From Segatella copri (GTDB lineage: Bacteria > Bacteroidota > Bacteroidia > Bacteroidales > Bacteroidaceae): a stretch of 64,000 bases of DNA. Made by a program: the position numbers and the translations under genes. Below the pieces are notes generated by a model, which worked only from the letters and a program-made list of their open reading frames with translations, did not search any database and was not told the DNA's origin. This document shows, in pieces, positions 26,398 to 35,577 of this stretch; position 1 is the stretch's first letter; every line of letters starts with the position of its first letter. The DNA lies in contig NZ_CP042464.1 of the NCBI RefSeq assembly GCF_015074785.1, positions 2,846,001 through 2,910,000 of the forward strand. Reading direction: 5' to 3'.

Positions 26398-28146
26398 TTA
26401 ATGTTTAAAGTTCTGCACCTGCGTCATCACTCTGAGCCAGTTGCCTCCCCAAATCTTGACAATATCCTGCTCGCTATATTTGCGGCGCAACAGCTGGAGG
26501 GTGAAATTGATGAGTTCAGAAGAGTCGGCGAGCCCCCGGATGCCGCCGTCTCCATCAAAGTCGGTACCCAGACCTACGTGGTCGATACCCATCACATCGA
26601 TGGCATGCTCAAGATGGGCGATAGCGTCCATGATGTCGGCTTCACCCTCTTTACGCAGGAATCCATGATAGAGCGTGGTATGAGCCACACCACCCTTTGC
26701 TGCGAGGGCACGCATCTGGTCATCGGTCAGATTGCGAGGCACATCGCAGAGCGCACGGCTGCTGCTATGGCTGCAGACAATAGGCGCCTGGCTGATATCA
26801 AGTGCATCGTAGAAACTCTTCTCGCCACCATGACTCAAATCTACCATGATGCCCAGGCGGTTCATCTCATGAATCACCTTCTCGCCAAAACTGCTCACAC
26901 CATTATGGGTATTGCAGCCGCGAGCACTATCGCAGATATCATTATCACCATTATGGCAGAGCGTAATATAAACGATGCCGCGCTGGGCGAAATGCTTCAC
27001 GTTACTGATATCGTGCTCCAGGGCGAGACCGTTCTCGATGCCGAGCATGATGCTCTTTCTGCCTTTCCGCTTATCGCTATAAAGATCGGCAGGAGTGCGG
27101 GCTATGCTGAGATACTGCCTGTTCTTGCTCACAATCTCTTCTATCTTGTCGAAGATGAGGTCGGCATACTGCGCAGGTCCCTTTACATCGAAAGCCACCT
27201 TGCTGCTGAAGCTCTCGCCTATCTGAGGCTGTGGCAGGTAAGCTACCATCGTGGTAGCATCCTGATGACCATCGGTCATCTTATGGAGATCAACCAGGAT
27301 GCGGGAATCGCGGTGATCAAACTTGATGCCCTGAGGGAAGAACATCGGAGTATCACAATGGGTATCGAGCGTAAGGATGCGCTTATGCAACTGCTTGGCT
27401 GCATAAAAGTTGTTAGCCTGATTAACCAGCCATTGGAAAATCTTCAATCCTTCTTCTTCCAGCCATTCCGGATGCCATTGCACACCGAGAATCTGCTTAT
27501 ACTCGCTACTCTCTACAGCCTCGATAATATGGTCAGAAGATTTGGCGATGGTGCGCAGATGATTGCCTGGCTCGCTTACCGCCTGATGGTGGAACGAGTT
27601 GACAAAGATCTTCTCCTTATTATATATATTATATAAGGTGGAATCTTTCTTGATTTCTACGATGTGGGTTGGTTCAGTACGGTCGGCATCCTGGCTGTGC
27701 TTTACCAGCTGCTTGATATCCTGGCACACCTTTCCGCCCAGCGCAATAGCGAGGGTCTGAATGCCCCGGCAGATGCCAAGCATCGGAATCTGGCGGTTGA
27801 AAGCCAATCGGGTAATCATCAGTTCGGCAGCATCACGTTCCTGATTGATGTTGTGAAGACGGGGAGAAGGCTCTTCGCCCATCCACAGCGGATTATGGTC
27901 ACCGCCACCCGTCAGAATCAATCCATCAAGATGCTCCAGGGTATTGACGATGACCTGAGCATCGGCAACAGGAGGAATAATGACCGGCGTACCGCCAGCC
28001 GCTATTACCTGCTTATAATAACGGTCGCGAAGCGTAGCATCAATACCTTCATAATTGGCAGTAAGGCCAATTACAGGCTGATGCTTCGCTTCGGGAAATC
28101 TAGAGTATGCACCCTGGAGATGCGACTCTAAGTCAAATGTTTCCAT
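26398..28146 (-). CDS. Class I glutamine amidotransferase / membrane dipeptidase (M19) fusion
   Basis: 582 residues from the ATG at 28146 (an in-frame start at 28176 would add 10). Residues about 20-245 are a PuuD-type gamma-glutamyl hydrolase: LTGGGDHNPLW, the nucleophile in LGICRGIQTLA, and a His-x-Glu in GVQWHPEW. Residues about 255-580 are an M19 (renal dipeptidase) domain: LDTHCDTPM with the metal-binding HxD, GIENGLAL, VDLSHGG, SHSSSRAL, GLGTDFDGDGG. No signal peptide is visible, so it is probably cytoplasmic. The two halves could cut gamma-glutamyl and dipeptide bonds in sequence, for example in degrading gamma-glutamyl peptides. It is coupled to the glutaminyl cyclase gene downstream. 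Confidence 0.85.
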   Translation of the reverse strand: METFDLESHLQGAYSRFPEAKHQPVIGLTANYEGIDATLRDRYYKQVIAAGGTPVIIPPVADAQVIVNTLEHLDGLILTGGGDHNPLWMGEEPSPRLHNINQERDAAELMITRLAFNRQIPMLGICRGIQTLAIALGGKVCQDIKQLVKHSQDADRTEPTHIVEIKKDSTLYNIYNKEKIFVNSFHHQAVSEPGNHLRTIAKSSDHIIEAVESSEYKQILGVQWHPEWLEEEGLKIFQWLVNQANNFYAAKQLHKRILTLDTHCDTPMFFPQGIKFDHRDSRILVDLHKMTDGHQDATTMVAYLPQPQIGESFSSKVAFDVKGPAQYADLIFDKIEEIVSKNRQYLSIARTPADLYSDKRKGRKSIMLGIENGLALEHDISNVKHFAQRGIVYITLCHNGDNDICDSARGCNTHNGVSSFGEKVIHEMNRLGIMVDLSHGGEKSFYDALDISQAPIVCSHSSSRALCDVPRNLTDDQMRALAAKGGVAHTTLYHGFLRKEGEADIMDAIAHLEHAIDVMGIDHVGLGTDFDGDGGIRGLADSSELINFTLQLLRRKYSEQDIVKIWGGNWLRVMTQVQNFKH

Positions 28147-28214
28147 TTGTTTATCTTTCAAAAAATAATGATTCAAGATCTTCTAAAAATCGTACTCAGG
28201 TATGGAGACTCTTA

Positions 28215-28682
28215 TTAATCTTCATCGAGAAGTACAGGAATCTCACGCTTGATGCTCTGCTCAAGAGAGATAAGCGTTTCGGTAGAAACCACACCAGGGA
28301 TAGCCTGAAGCTTATTGTTGAGCAGATCCATGAGCTGCTCGTTGTCGCGGGCATAAAGCTTGATCAGCATGGTGTATGAACCGGTTGTAAAGTGGCACTC
28401 TACGATTTCAGGAATGTTCTGCAAGCGCTCTACCACCTTTTTATACATATTACCACGCTCCAAGTTCAAACCTACATAAGTGCAGGTAGAATAACCCAGG
28501 CTTTTAGGGTTTACATCAAAACCGCTACCGGTGATGAAACCATCCTCCATCAAGTGCTGAACACGCTGATGGATGGCAGCACGAGACACGCCACATTCTG
28601 CGGCTACGTCCTTGAAAGGAATACGGGCATTCTTGGAAAGGATGCCGAGAATCTTTCTGTCTAGATTGTCTATTTTCTCCAT
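28215..28682 (-). CDS. Lrp/AsnC family transcriptional regulator
   Basis: 155 residues: an N-terminal HTH (LDRKILGILSKNARIPFKDVAAECGVSRAAIHQRVQ region, residues 6-50) and an AsnC-type ligand-binding domain (VVERLQNIPEIVECHFTTGSYTMLIKL). Such proteins form octameric discs and respond to amino acids. It lies 68 bp upstream of the peptide-degrading fusion gene on the same strand and could control it. A -7 box TAATTTTG lies at 28736-28743 on the minus strand. Confidence 0.9.
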   Translation of the reverse strand: MEKIDNLDRKILGILSKNARIPFKDVAAECGVSRAAIHQRVQHLMEDGFITGSGFDVNPKSLGYSTCTYVGLNLERGNMYKKVVERLQNIPEIVECHFTTGSYTMLIKLYARDNEQLMDLLNNKLQAIPGVVSTETLISLEQSIKREIPVLLDED

Positions 28683-28765
28683 TTCGTTTTGCTTTATATT
28701 ATTCTATTTATAAGGTACTTTTCTATACCAGATAGCAAAATTAATAAAATCTATTGAAACTGCAA

Positions 28766-28805
28766 ACAAAATGCACGAATATTTTGCAATATCCGTGCAT
28801 TTTGT
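28766..28805 (-). terminator. Terminator of bglX
   Basis: 12-bp inverted repeat ACAAAATGCACG / CGTGCATTTTGT with further pairing inside the loop. Confidence 0.7.
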
Positions 28806-28832
28806 TGTTTTTTATACTGTTTTTAACCAAAA

Positions 28833-28937
28833 ACCTTGGCATTTTGCTACTTTTAGTAGAAAAATCATACGCTTATCTGATAACCTCGGAGAAGTAATGA
28901 TCACGCAAAGGTTTCACCACTTTATCACCCGTCAAAA
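28833..28937. repeat. Left member of a 105-bp direct repeat (bglX 3' end)
   Basis: Covers the last 65 bp of bglX and 40 bp beyond. It recurs at 40021-40125 with two mismatches, both near the outer edge. Confidence 0.9.
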
Positions 28938-31251
28938 CTATCTGCTGCTTAAGACGGATGTCTTGAGAAGAGGCTCCAATCTTCAGTTCATACGTTCCTG
29001 GAGCTATATTCCATTGACGATTGCCTCGATGAGAATAATAACCAAACTGATCAGTATAGAACTTGATGCATACTCTCTTGGTTTCGCCAGGATTGAGAGA
29101 GATGCGGGCAAAGCCCTGCAACTGGATAGGATGAATCTGCTGGTTGTTCTGAGTTGGCGACAGATATACCTGCGCTATCTCATCGGCACGAACCTTACCC
29201 GTATTGGTAACCTCAAAGTAGATATTGCTCGACTCTGAAGCCGTAGAGAGCTCCTTAACTGTCTGCAAGTTCTTATAGGCAAAGGTTGTATAGCTCAATC
29301 CATAACCGAAAGGCCACTCTACACGAGCATCCTGACGGGTGGAATAATTATAGCAGATAGGCTCATAAACCTCAGTATTAGGATAGCTGACACTCAGCTT
29401 GGCAGATGGTGAAATCTTGCCATAAAGAATGTCAGCCACAGCTGTACCACCCTCTTCACCAGGATACCAGGCCTGGATGACTGCTGCACAACGCTTGGCT
29501 ATCTTGGAGATAACCTGCGCACGACCGCCGAAGACTACCAGGACTACAGGTTTGCCCGTAGCCAAGAGTTCCTCAACATATTCCTCTTGCTTACCAGGAA
29601 GCTTGAGACCATCTCGCTCACGATTCTCACCACAGAGCATCACATTCTCGCCTACAGCAGCAACGATAACATCGCTTTCCTTTGCCATCGCCAAAGCTTC
29701 TGCCTTGTCTGCCTTCTCGCCTGAATCAACCTTGCGATGCAGGAGCTGATACTCCCAAGCACGCTTATCGCCAGACTCTTCAAACTTGGTCTCTATCTCC
29801 TCTGTCCAGTCGCAACCACGAGAATACTTTATATTAATACCCTCAGGTTTACTTGCCTGCATTGCCTCTAGCAATTTAACGATATGTGGCAAGTGGCTAT
29901 CATCCCACTTTTTCTTCCAACTCTGCCAGAAATAGAACATTGAAGGGAAAGAGTAGTCGCCACACATCGCCCAGATAGAATTGGCATTAGGACCCGTGAG
30001 CAAGATATTCTTAACCTGCTTGGCGCTGTTAACATCAGCCTCCTTCACAAGAGGCAAAACACCATTATTCTCCAACAAGACGATAGACTGGCTGGCAATA
30101 TCGTAAGCCGTCTGCCGTTCTTCCTTAGTATCAAGCTTTACATCCTCCGTACTATACAGATATGGATTCTTATCCATCAGTCCTGCACGAATCTTATAAC
30201 GCAGAACATCCTTTACAGCACGCTCAAAGACTTCTTTCTTAACAAGTCCCTTATCCAAGGCTTCCTGTAAATACTGATAGTTTTCGCCTCTAGGGAAATC
30301 AACATCATTGCCACCATTGATAGCAGCCACAGCTTTCTGAAGAGGAGTATCTAGTCCCGGCAACTGGTCAATGGCAGTATAATCGCTCACCACCATTCCA
30401 TCGAATCCGAGATAATCTCGCAAAATATCATTGAGAATCTCACTATTTGCCACGCACTTGGTACCATGAACAGCATGATAACCCGGCATCAAAGCCTTGC
30501 TACCTGCCAGACGAATCATCGTCTCATGAGGCAAAAGGATATCTTCCATCATCTCCTTCTCATCAGCATCACCGCCACCACCATATCCCAGATAGTGTTT
30601 AGAACAAGCTCCCACTCCCTTCTTGAGGTCGCCCTGCTGAAGACCCTTGACAAAAGCAGTACCCATAACGGCAGAAAGATAGCCATCCTCACCGTATGAT
30701 TCTTCCAGACGATTAAAACTTGGAGTACGGCAGACGTCTACCATTGGGGAAAGCGACAATACGCCACCCATCTTGCGAAGAGCGGTACCTGTCTGCAAAG
30801 TCTTGAGCTCTGCCAACTCTGGATTGAATGAGCAAGCCTGACCTATCTGCTGTGGATAGACTGTTGCATCTTGCGTATTGATACCCGAAAGAACTTCCTC
30901 GTGAAAAAGAGCAGGGATACCATTTGGGGTATGATGTATCAACCAATCTTGTACTACAGCCACACGCTTTCGCAAGAAATTGGCATCAACCAATTCCTGA
31001 CTGGCGTACTGAGAAAAATGTCCAATACCATAAGGAATGAGCTGCTTGCATTTGACGGTATCCAAATTGCCTTCCGCATCAAAAAGCTCATCCATATACC
31101 CACTTCTCAACTGAGCGATACGCTCTGGCTGTGACATTCTGCAGTAGAGTTCATCTACCTGTTGGTTCACTTGCTGCTCCGTATTGTTTATGTTACTGCA
31201 ACTAGCCATCAGCACAGTTGCACATACGGTTGTTGTAATTTGTTTCATCAT
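28873..31251 (-). CDS. bglX: GH3 beta-glucosidase, periplasmic lipoprotein
   Basis: 792 residues. Lipobox-like signal (CATVLMASCSN). The GH3 (alpha/beta)8 domain carries the nucleophile Asp in DGMVVSDYTAID near residue 293 and KHYLGYGGG (the conserved KH). The second domain has GENVMLCGENRERDGLKLPG, and an FnIII-like domain lies at the end (VRADEIAQVYLS). BglX-type enzymes release glucose or related sugars from beta-linked oligosaccharides in the periplasm. It has two tandem promoter-like boxes upstream. Its 3' end is duplicated at 40021-40125. Confidence 0.9.
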   Translation of the reverse strand: MMKQITTTVCATVLMASCSNINNTEQQVNQQVDELYCRMSQPERIAQLRSGYMDELFDAEGNLDTVKCKQLIPYGIGHFSQYASQELVDANFLRKRVAVVQDWLIHHTPNGIPALFHEEVLSGINTQDATVYPQQIGQACSFNPELAELKTLQTGTALRKMGGVLSLSPMVDVCRTPSFNRLEESYGEDGYLSAVMGTAFVKGLQQGDLKKGVGACSKHYLGYGGGGDADEKEMMEDILLPHETMIRLAGSKALMPGYHAVHGTKCVANSEILNDILRDYLGFDGMVVSDYTAIDQLPGLDTPLQKAVAAINGGNDVDFPRGENYQYLQEALDKGLVKKEVFERAVKDVLRYKIRAGLMDKNPYLYSTEDVKLDTKEERQTAYDIASQSIVLLENNGVLPLVKEADVNSAKQVKNILLTGPNANSIWAMCGDYSFPSMFYFWQSWKKKWDDSHLPHIVKLLEAMQASKPEGINIKYSRGCDWTEEIETKFEESGDKRAWEYQLLHRKVDSGEKADKAEALAMAKESDVIVAAVGENVMLCGENRERDGLKLPGKQEEYVEELLATGKPVVLVVFGGRAQVISKIAKRCAAVIQAWYPGEEGGTAVADILYGKISPSAKLSVSYPNTEVYEPICYNYSTRQDARVEWPFGYGLSYTTFAYKNLQTVKELSTASESSNIYFEVTNTGKVRADEIAQVYLSPTQNNQQIHPIQLQGFARISLNPGETKRVCIKFYTDQFGYYSHRGNRQWNIAPGTYELKIGASSQDIRLKQQIVLTGDKVVKPLRDHYFSEVIR

Positions 31252-31298
31252 TATCTTTTAGGTTAAAAAATGATTATTGAAGTTTTTATTATCATGTG

Positions 31299-31377
31299 CA
31301 AAGATAATGCAAACGAGCGCAGAATATCAAGCTTGCTTGAATATTATGCCGAGTGCAGTTTATCTTCTGCAAAGATA
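31299..31377 (-). promoter_or_regulatory. Tandem promoter boxes and palindrome upstream of bglX
   Basis: Two TATCTTTG boxes on the minus strand (31299-31306 and 31370-31377), each followed upstream by a TTTG-containing stretch. Between them at 31321-31345 lies a near-palindrome (GAATATCAAGC / GCTTGAATATT) that could be an operator. Confidence 0.55.
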
Positions 31378-31452
31378 ATACAAATAAGAGAACTAACAGA
31401 TTCGCTTTCCCGTTTTTTATGCAAAAGCAACAAACACAAACGTAAAAGAAAC

Positions 31453-31577
31453 AAAAGAGCCAAAGATAACACTCTATCCTTGGCTCTTACCTTATTATAT
31501 TTTAGTAGTAATTACTTGTTGAAATGAATTTCGTAATTACTTTCTCTTCTTTGAATGCGCAGCTTTCTTGGCTGCAG
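31453..31577 (-). pseudogene. Duplicated FKBP 3' end and its terminator
   Basis: About 125 bp nearly identical to 40121-40262: terminator stem AAGAGCCAA / TTGGCTCTT and, at 31537-31577, the last codons AAKKAAHSKKRK plus stop. One base is missing and one changed compared with the intact copy. Homology stops at 31577. Confidence 0.85.
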
Positions 31578-31660
31578 GTAAGAAAGGTAAGAAGTAATCT
31601 TGTGAAAGCAGAAATGAGAGTATTGTAAAAAACGCAAAAAAATCTCATAATATATTATAT

Positions 31661-31710
31661 AAAGAGGTCGGAGATCCTATTGGTAGGGGTCTCTAACCTC
31701 TTTATTTTCT
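31661..31710 (+). terminator. Terminator of the truncated foreign gene
   Basis: Stem AAAGAGGT / ACCTCTTT (31661-31668, 31696-31703) with inner GGAGA/TCTCT pairing and a T-rich tail. It has no intact gene before it. Confidence 0.7.
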
Positions 31711-31782
31711 AGCAAATAGGCATTAATTTTAGATGGTTAATCACGCTATACTGACGAATAGGCATGGATGCGATTTTTGCTG

Positions 31783-31814
31783 TTTGTGAGATCAAAATAT
31801 TTTATTTACCTTTG
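31783..31814 (+). promoter_or_regulatory. Promoter of the TolB-like gene
   Basis: TTTG at 31783-31786 and TACCTTTG at 31807-31814, 20 bp apart: a good match to the Bacteroidota -33/-7 pattern. Confidence 0.65.
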
Positions 31815-31856
31815 CAAACAGAAAAAAAATAATATAATAAGTTAAAATTATAGAAT

Positions 31857-32885
31857 ATGAAATTGCTGGAAAAGAAAAGTTATTGGCTTTTAGCATCTTT
31901 ACTCTTATTGTCAGTAGGTGTAGATGCAAAGGTGAAATTTGATTTTTCCCTCGTCTTCGTACCAGAGGAGGGTGGTGTGAAGTTCGAAAAAATCACAGAT
32001 GACGCTGACTGCGTAGCTGATTATAAAGGTAATATCGTGGGTAAGACATCTGGCGTCTTTGGCTCTCGCAAGACCAATACCATCGATTGGTGGGTAATTC
32101 CTCAAATTGGCGTATCTCCTGATGGAAGACGCATAGGTTACATCAACGAAAAGAATGGAACCACCAACATCATGATTAAGAATGCTGCTAAAGGTGGCGC
32201 CAGTGTACAGCGCACATTCCGTACAAACGTAGAGGGCTTCACTTGGAGTCCTGATGGCAAGACCCTGTGCTTTACTGAGGTGAGAGGCAATCATCATGGC
32301 GTGTATCTGGTAGATGCCAATCAGGGTACTGTGGTACGTCAGATTTCAAACGGAACAGACAATGACTTCGGCGGTGTAATCAGTAAAGATGGAAACACAA
32401 TTTATTTCCATCGTGGAGAGGGATATGCATCTTATAGCCTTTGGAGTTATGATCGCAAGACCAACCTTTTCTCCAATTATAGTAGAGGTATGACGGCTTG
32501 TCTTATTCCTAATGATCTGGATGCCATCTATTGCGCCCGTTTTACAACGAACAAGGAAAGTGAAATTTGGCGTGTAAACTTCAAGACGGGTGTGGAGGAA
32601 GTTATCCTTTCCCAGCCAGGCAAGAGCTTCAGTACGCCTCAGTTATCACCTGATGGCAAATGGCTGTTGGTTACAGGATCTAGCAGGTCTGAAAAAGAGA
32701 AGATTGACAATACTGACATATTTGTAGTTCGCACCGATGGTACCCAGCTTACTCAGCTTACTTACCATCCAGGTAACGATTTGTCGCCAGTTTGGTCACC
32801 AGACGGAAAGAGTATCTTCTTCCTGTCTCAGCGTGGCTCAGCAGAAAAGAACTATAATGTATGGCGCATGGATTTCAGTATGTAG
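31857..32885 (+). CDS. Exported TolB-like beta-propeller protein
   Basis: 342 residues with a signal peptide (LLASLLLLSVGVDAK). Several WD40-like (PD40) blades can be seen: ISPDGRRIGYI-type VSPDGRRIGYI, WSPDGKTLCFT, ISKDGNTIYFH, LSPDGKWLLVT and WSPDGKSIFFLS. Such propellers serve as periplasmic binding or scaffold domains. It is followed 51 bp later by an outer-membrane barrel gene and the two probably form one unit that arrived with the inserted block. No enzymatic residues are apparent. Confidence 0.8.
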   Translation: MKLLEKKSYWLLASLLLLSVGVDAKVKFDFSLVFVPEEGGVKFEKITDDADCVADYKGNIVGKTSGVFGSRKTNTIDWWVIPQIGVSPDGRRIGYINEKNGTTNIMIKNAAKGGASVQRTFRTNVEGFTWSPDGKTLCFTEVRGNHHGVYLVDANQGTVVRQISNGTDNDFGGVISKDGNTIYFHRGEGYASYSLWSYDRKTNLFSNYSRGMTACLIPNDLDAIYCARFTTNKESEIWRVNFKTGVEEVILSQPGKSFSTPQLSPDGKWLLVTGSSRSEKEKIDNTDIFVVRTDGTQLTQLTYHPGNDLSPVWSPDGKSIFFLSQRGSAEKNYNVWRMDFSM

Positions 32886-32936
32886 TCTATCTATTTGTAA
32901 ATCTATGAGTATTAATCATATAAACTTTTTAAGATT

Positions 32937-33602
32937 ATGAAAAAAATTATTATTGTAGCAGTTTGCGCATTCTGCGCTCTTACAGCTTCAGCACAGCGTG
33001 CAAGTAGCTCATCTTCTTCATTCTTCTCAACAGAGAAGGCTGATGGCGGCGTTCAGTTTGGTATCCGTGCCGGTCTCAACATGGCAGGTATGGCCTATGA
33101 AGAAGACAACGTGACCGTTTCTACAGACAATAAAACTAATTGGCATGTAGGCATTATCGCAGATATTCCTATGATGGAGAGTCTTTATGTCCAGACTGGT
33201 CTTTATCTCCAGAACAAGGGTTACAAGGAGAAAGAAGGAGACTATGAGTTGACAGCAAATCCAATGTACTTGGAAATTCCTGTATTGGCTTCTTATCGTT
33301 ACAACTTTAGCGATGCTGCTCAGTTGCAGATTAATGTTGGTCCTTACTTCGCTTATGGTGTAGGTGGTAAGATTAAGGAAACAGATGAAGGTGACGAAGA
33401 CAAGTGGGATTGCTTCGGCGATAAGGGTGCAGATTGGAAACGTTTTGATTGTGGTCTGCAGATTGGTGCTGGCTTGACAATTGCTAAGAACTATTACATC
33501 GGTGCAGCTTATGAGTTTGGCTTCTCTAATATAGCCAAGAACTCTGGCGATGGCAAGTTGAAGAACAAGAACTGGATGTTCAGCGTAGGTTATAATTTCT
33601 AA
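32937..33602 (+). CDS. Outer-membrane beta-barrel protein (porin-like family)
   Basis: 221 residues, signal peptide AVCAFCALTASAQ, a Ser-rich linker, then an eight-strand-type barrel: VQFGIRAGLNMAGM, VQTGLYLQNKGYK, YLEIPVLASYRYNF, LQINVGPYFAYGVGG, IGAAYEFGFSNI and the terminal NWMFSVGYNF ending in Phe, as outer-membrane barrels need. This is the common Bacteroidota PF13568-type barrel. Specific function unknown. Confidence 0.88.
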   Translation: MKKIIIVAVCAFCALTASAQRASSSSSSFFSTEKADGGVQFGIRAGLNMAGMAYEEDNVTVSTDNKTNWHVGIIADIPMMESLYVQTGLYLQNKGYKEKEGDYELTANPMYLEIPVLASYRYNFSDAAQLQINVGPYFAYGVGGKIKETDEGDEDKWDCFGDKGADWKRFDCGLQIGAGLTIAKNYYIGAAYEFGFSNIAKNSGDGKLKNKNWMFSVGYNF

Positions 33603-33629
33603 TAATACATCGTTGAACCTTGATAAAAG

Positions 33630-33668
33630 GGGATGCAATATTTGCTATAAGGATATTGCATCCCTCTT
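33630..33668 (+). terminator. Terminator of the barrel gene
   Basis: 12-bp perfect inverted repeat GGGATGCAATAT / ATATTGCATCCC with an 11-nt loop and T-rich tail. Confidence 0.8.
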
Positions 33669-33698
33669 ATTATTACAATCATTAAAAAACTTAGAATC

Positions 33699-34016
33699 AT
33701 GAAAACAGCGAAATTACCTCTTTATTATATAGGTATGCTTTTGATGGCATTACCTTTCTTCTTTACTTCATGCAGCAGTGATGACGATGGCTTTACCCCT
33801 TCGGTTGGAGGAAGTGATACCGCAGGTCAGATAACTGGCAGCGATGGTGAGAAACTTTATATTACTTCTGTAGGTGACAATACTTTCAGCTACAACTCGG
33901 AAGGAAAAATCACAAAGTGTAGAGCCTATGGTAATGATGATTATATTTTCTCCTACAATCCATTCAAGATTTCTTATACCCCTAAAATCCGCAACTATCA
34001 TCCAATACACGATTAA
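33699..34016 (+). pseudogene. Lipoprotein gene truncated by an IS
   Basis: The native part ends at 33980, about residue 94; the last 11 codons are IS sequence. The N-terminus is a lipoprotein signal with lipobox (ALPFFFTSCSSDDD), a Ser/Asp-rich linker and then repeated strand motifs (TFSYNSEGKITKC, YIFSYNP) like those in Bacteroidota surface lipoproteins with YD-like repeats. Its 3' part is not found next to the other IS ends in this window, so it was lost or moved. Confidence 0.7.
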
Positions 34017-35577
34017 GGGTAGATTTATGAGTCGTTAGTAGCAGCTTTCAGTAAAAAGCAACAGCACAACATCAATATGTAGCCACCATCCCCTTACCCC
34101 ACGATGCGACTTGAGGTAATACGCAGATTCAAACCGGAAAGAAAGGATTCTTATCCGAATTCTGTTTTGAAGGGTTTTGCATAAGCTCGGTTCTCTGTGT
34201 AGATATTCAGCACGTATTGCCTTGCAGTCATGATCCACTTGGCAGGTACGGAGATGAATCTGAAGACAAAAGCCTTTATGCGACTCGTTTTCTTGAGCCC
34301 AAAAGCCTTGGTGTCAAGCCTGCTCATGATGGTCTTGTAGAAATTGTGTATCAATGCAGTAAGCAGAAGAAAGACAGTATTCTCCGCCATGAATGACTTG
34401 GGGAGCCTGCTCCAACCGAATCCGTTGTTCATGTCGTCAAAGATACGTTCCTTGCCGCCACGCAGATTGTAGAATTCAACAATGTCCCTTGTCGATGACT
34501 TGTAATCGTTGGTCAGAATACAACGGTAAGTGTATTCGCCTTCCCACAGGTCAAGGTCGCCACTGTTGCGTCTTTGTCTCTGGATGACAAGACGATAGCA
34601 CTTGCCTTCCCATTTCTCAACGAGAATGGAATTGAGTTCGAACTGGATGCCGTTAATCTCCTCCGTCTTCCATCCTCTCAGAGCAAAGATGTCATTGTAG
34701 AGCGAACTGCATCGGTTGGCACGGATGTAGAAATGTTTGCAATGCTTCTCTATCTCACTGACGATTTCCTTCGAGCAGGAACCGCAGTCTGCCCTGAAGC
34801 GATTTACACGGATGTTCTGGGATTCCAGAAGAGCGAAGAATCTCTTATGGGTGTCTGCCTGATGAAAACGCACATTCGTGTTACCATCGCTGTTCTCGAT
34901 ATAGACTATCTTGTCACCGATAACATATACGCCAGGCCTGTAGCCGAGGAACTTTTTGTAGGTCGGTTTTGCATCATACTTCTCCGTTTCAAGGAACTGA
35001 TGGTCAAAGTCAACATCGTATTCCTCAATTTCCTTCAACTCGCCTGTAGAAACCAAAGCGTTTATAAGCAATGTGTTGAGTTTGTCTGCAGTATTGAAAT
35101 CATAGGTCTTGCCTTGGTCGGAAGTATAGGAGATGTTTTCCTGTGTCAGTTCCTTGATGGCTCTGAGGATGGTATCAGAGCTGCATGTACGAAGGGTAGG
35201 ATGATACGAGAGATGGCGCATCAGTTGTGACGTTACATCTTCCACGCATGAGCCGCCACAGAAATAAACGCTCATCAGCGAACGGACTATCTCGCTGAAC
35301 TGATATCCGAAGATACTGCTGCATCTCTGACCCAGTGTTGAGTCGATAACGGGTGAAAGCATGGAGTCAAATTTCTCCATGATTGAAAAAATTCCTCCAA
35401 AAGGTGTGAGTTTCTCAGATTTAATTTGTATTTTTGCCATGTCATATTAGAGTTTTGCTTGTTTTCTTTTTGCAACACTAAGATAAGTGAAAATTCTGAC
35501 ATGGCAAAATCCTGGGCAACTTTTTGTTGCTCAGGAACTTATAAATAAAGTTAAATTATAGTGTTGCGGAATTAAGG
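33981..35577 (-). mobile_element. IS1380-family insertion sequence, left copy
   Basis: About 1,597 bp. The transposase-proximal end is CCTTAATTCCGCAAC read on the minus strand (ends at 35577) and the distal end is its imperfect inverse, CCTAAAATCCGCAAC at 33981. The flank beyond 35577 is ATTAC, half of a target duplication whose partner GTAAT lies at the far end of the other IS. At 33980 the flank is ATACC, which has no matching partner. Confidence 0.88.
34151..35440 (-). CDS. IS1380-family transposase
   Basis: 429 residues, full length for the family. Starts MAKIQIKSEKLTPFGGIF as in the Bacteroides IS612/IS613-type elements. DDE residues are probably the Asp in YDVDFDHQFLETEK, the Asp in FRADCGSCSKE and the Glu of RGGKERIFDDMNNGFGW. 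About 70 percent identical by eye to the transposase at 36690, so the two copies are related but not recent twins. No frameshift, so it may be active. Confidence 0.92.
   Translation of the reverse strand: MAKIQIKSEKLTPFGGIFSIMEKFDSMLSPVIDSTLGQRCSSIFGYQFSEIVRSLMSVYFCGGSCVEDVTSQLMRHLSYHPTLRTCSSDTILRAIKELTQENISYTSDQGKTYDFNTADKLNTLLINALVSTGELKEIEEYDVDFDHQFLETEKYDAKPTYKKFLGYRPGVYVIGDKIVYIENSDGNTNVRFHQADTHKRFFALLESQNIRVNRFRADCGSCSKEIVSEIEKHCKHFYIRANRCSSLYNDIFALRGWKTEEINGIQFELNSILVEKWEGKCYRLVIQRQRRNSGDLDLWEGEYTYRCILTNDYKSSTRDIVEFYNLRGGKERIFDDMNNGFGWSRLPKSFMAENTVFLLLTALIHNFYKTIMSRLDTKAFGLKKTSRIKAFVFRFISVPAKWIMTARQYVLNIYTENRAYAKPFKTEFG

Larger units (their letters stand above)
31252..31856. other. Composite intergenic stretch: bglX promoters, FKBP tail relic, truncated foreign gene end
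   Basis: 605 bp without an intact gene. From left: two promoter-like boxes and a small palindrome for bglX, the FKBP terminator and gene end copied from 40121-40262 (31453-31577), a junction at about 31577, the last codons of an unknown plus-strand gene (stop at 31595-31597), its terminator, and the promoter of the next gene. The 85-codon frame at 31270-31527 spans these parts and is not a gene. Confidence 0.75.

Noticed and set aside
26401..27636. A 411-codon plus-strand frame
   Set aside because: Shadow of the dipeptidase fusion gene; no motif, and the minus strand shows clear amidotransferase and M19 motifs.
31270..31527. An 85-codon plus-strand frame
   Set aside because: It overlaps bglX promoter elements and the duplicated FKBP terminator; no coding signature.
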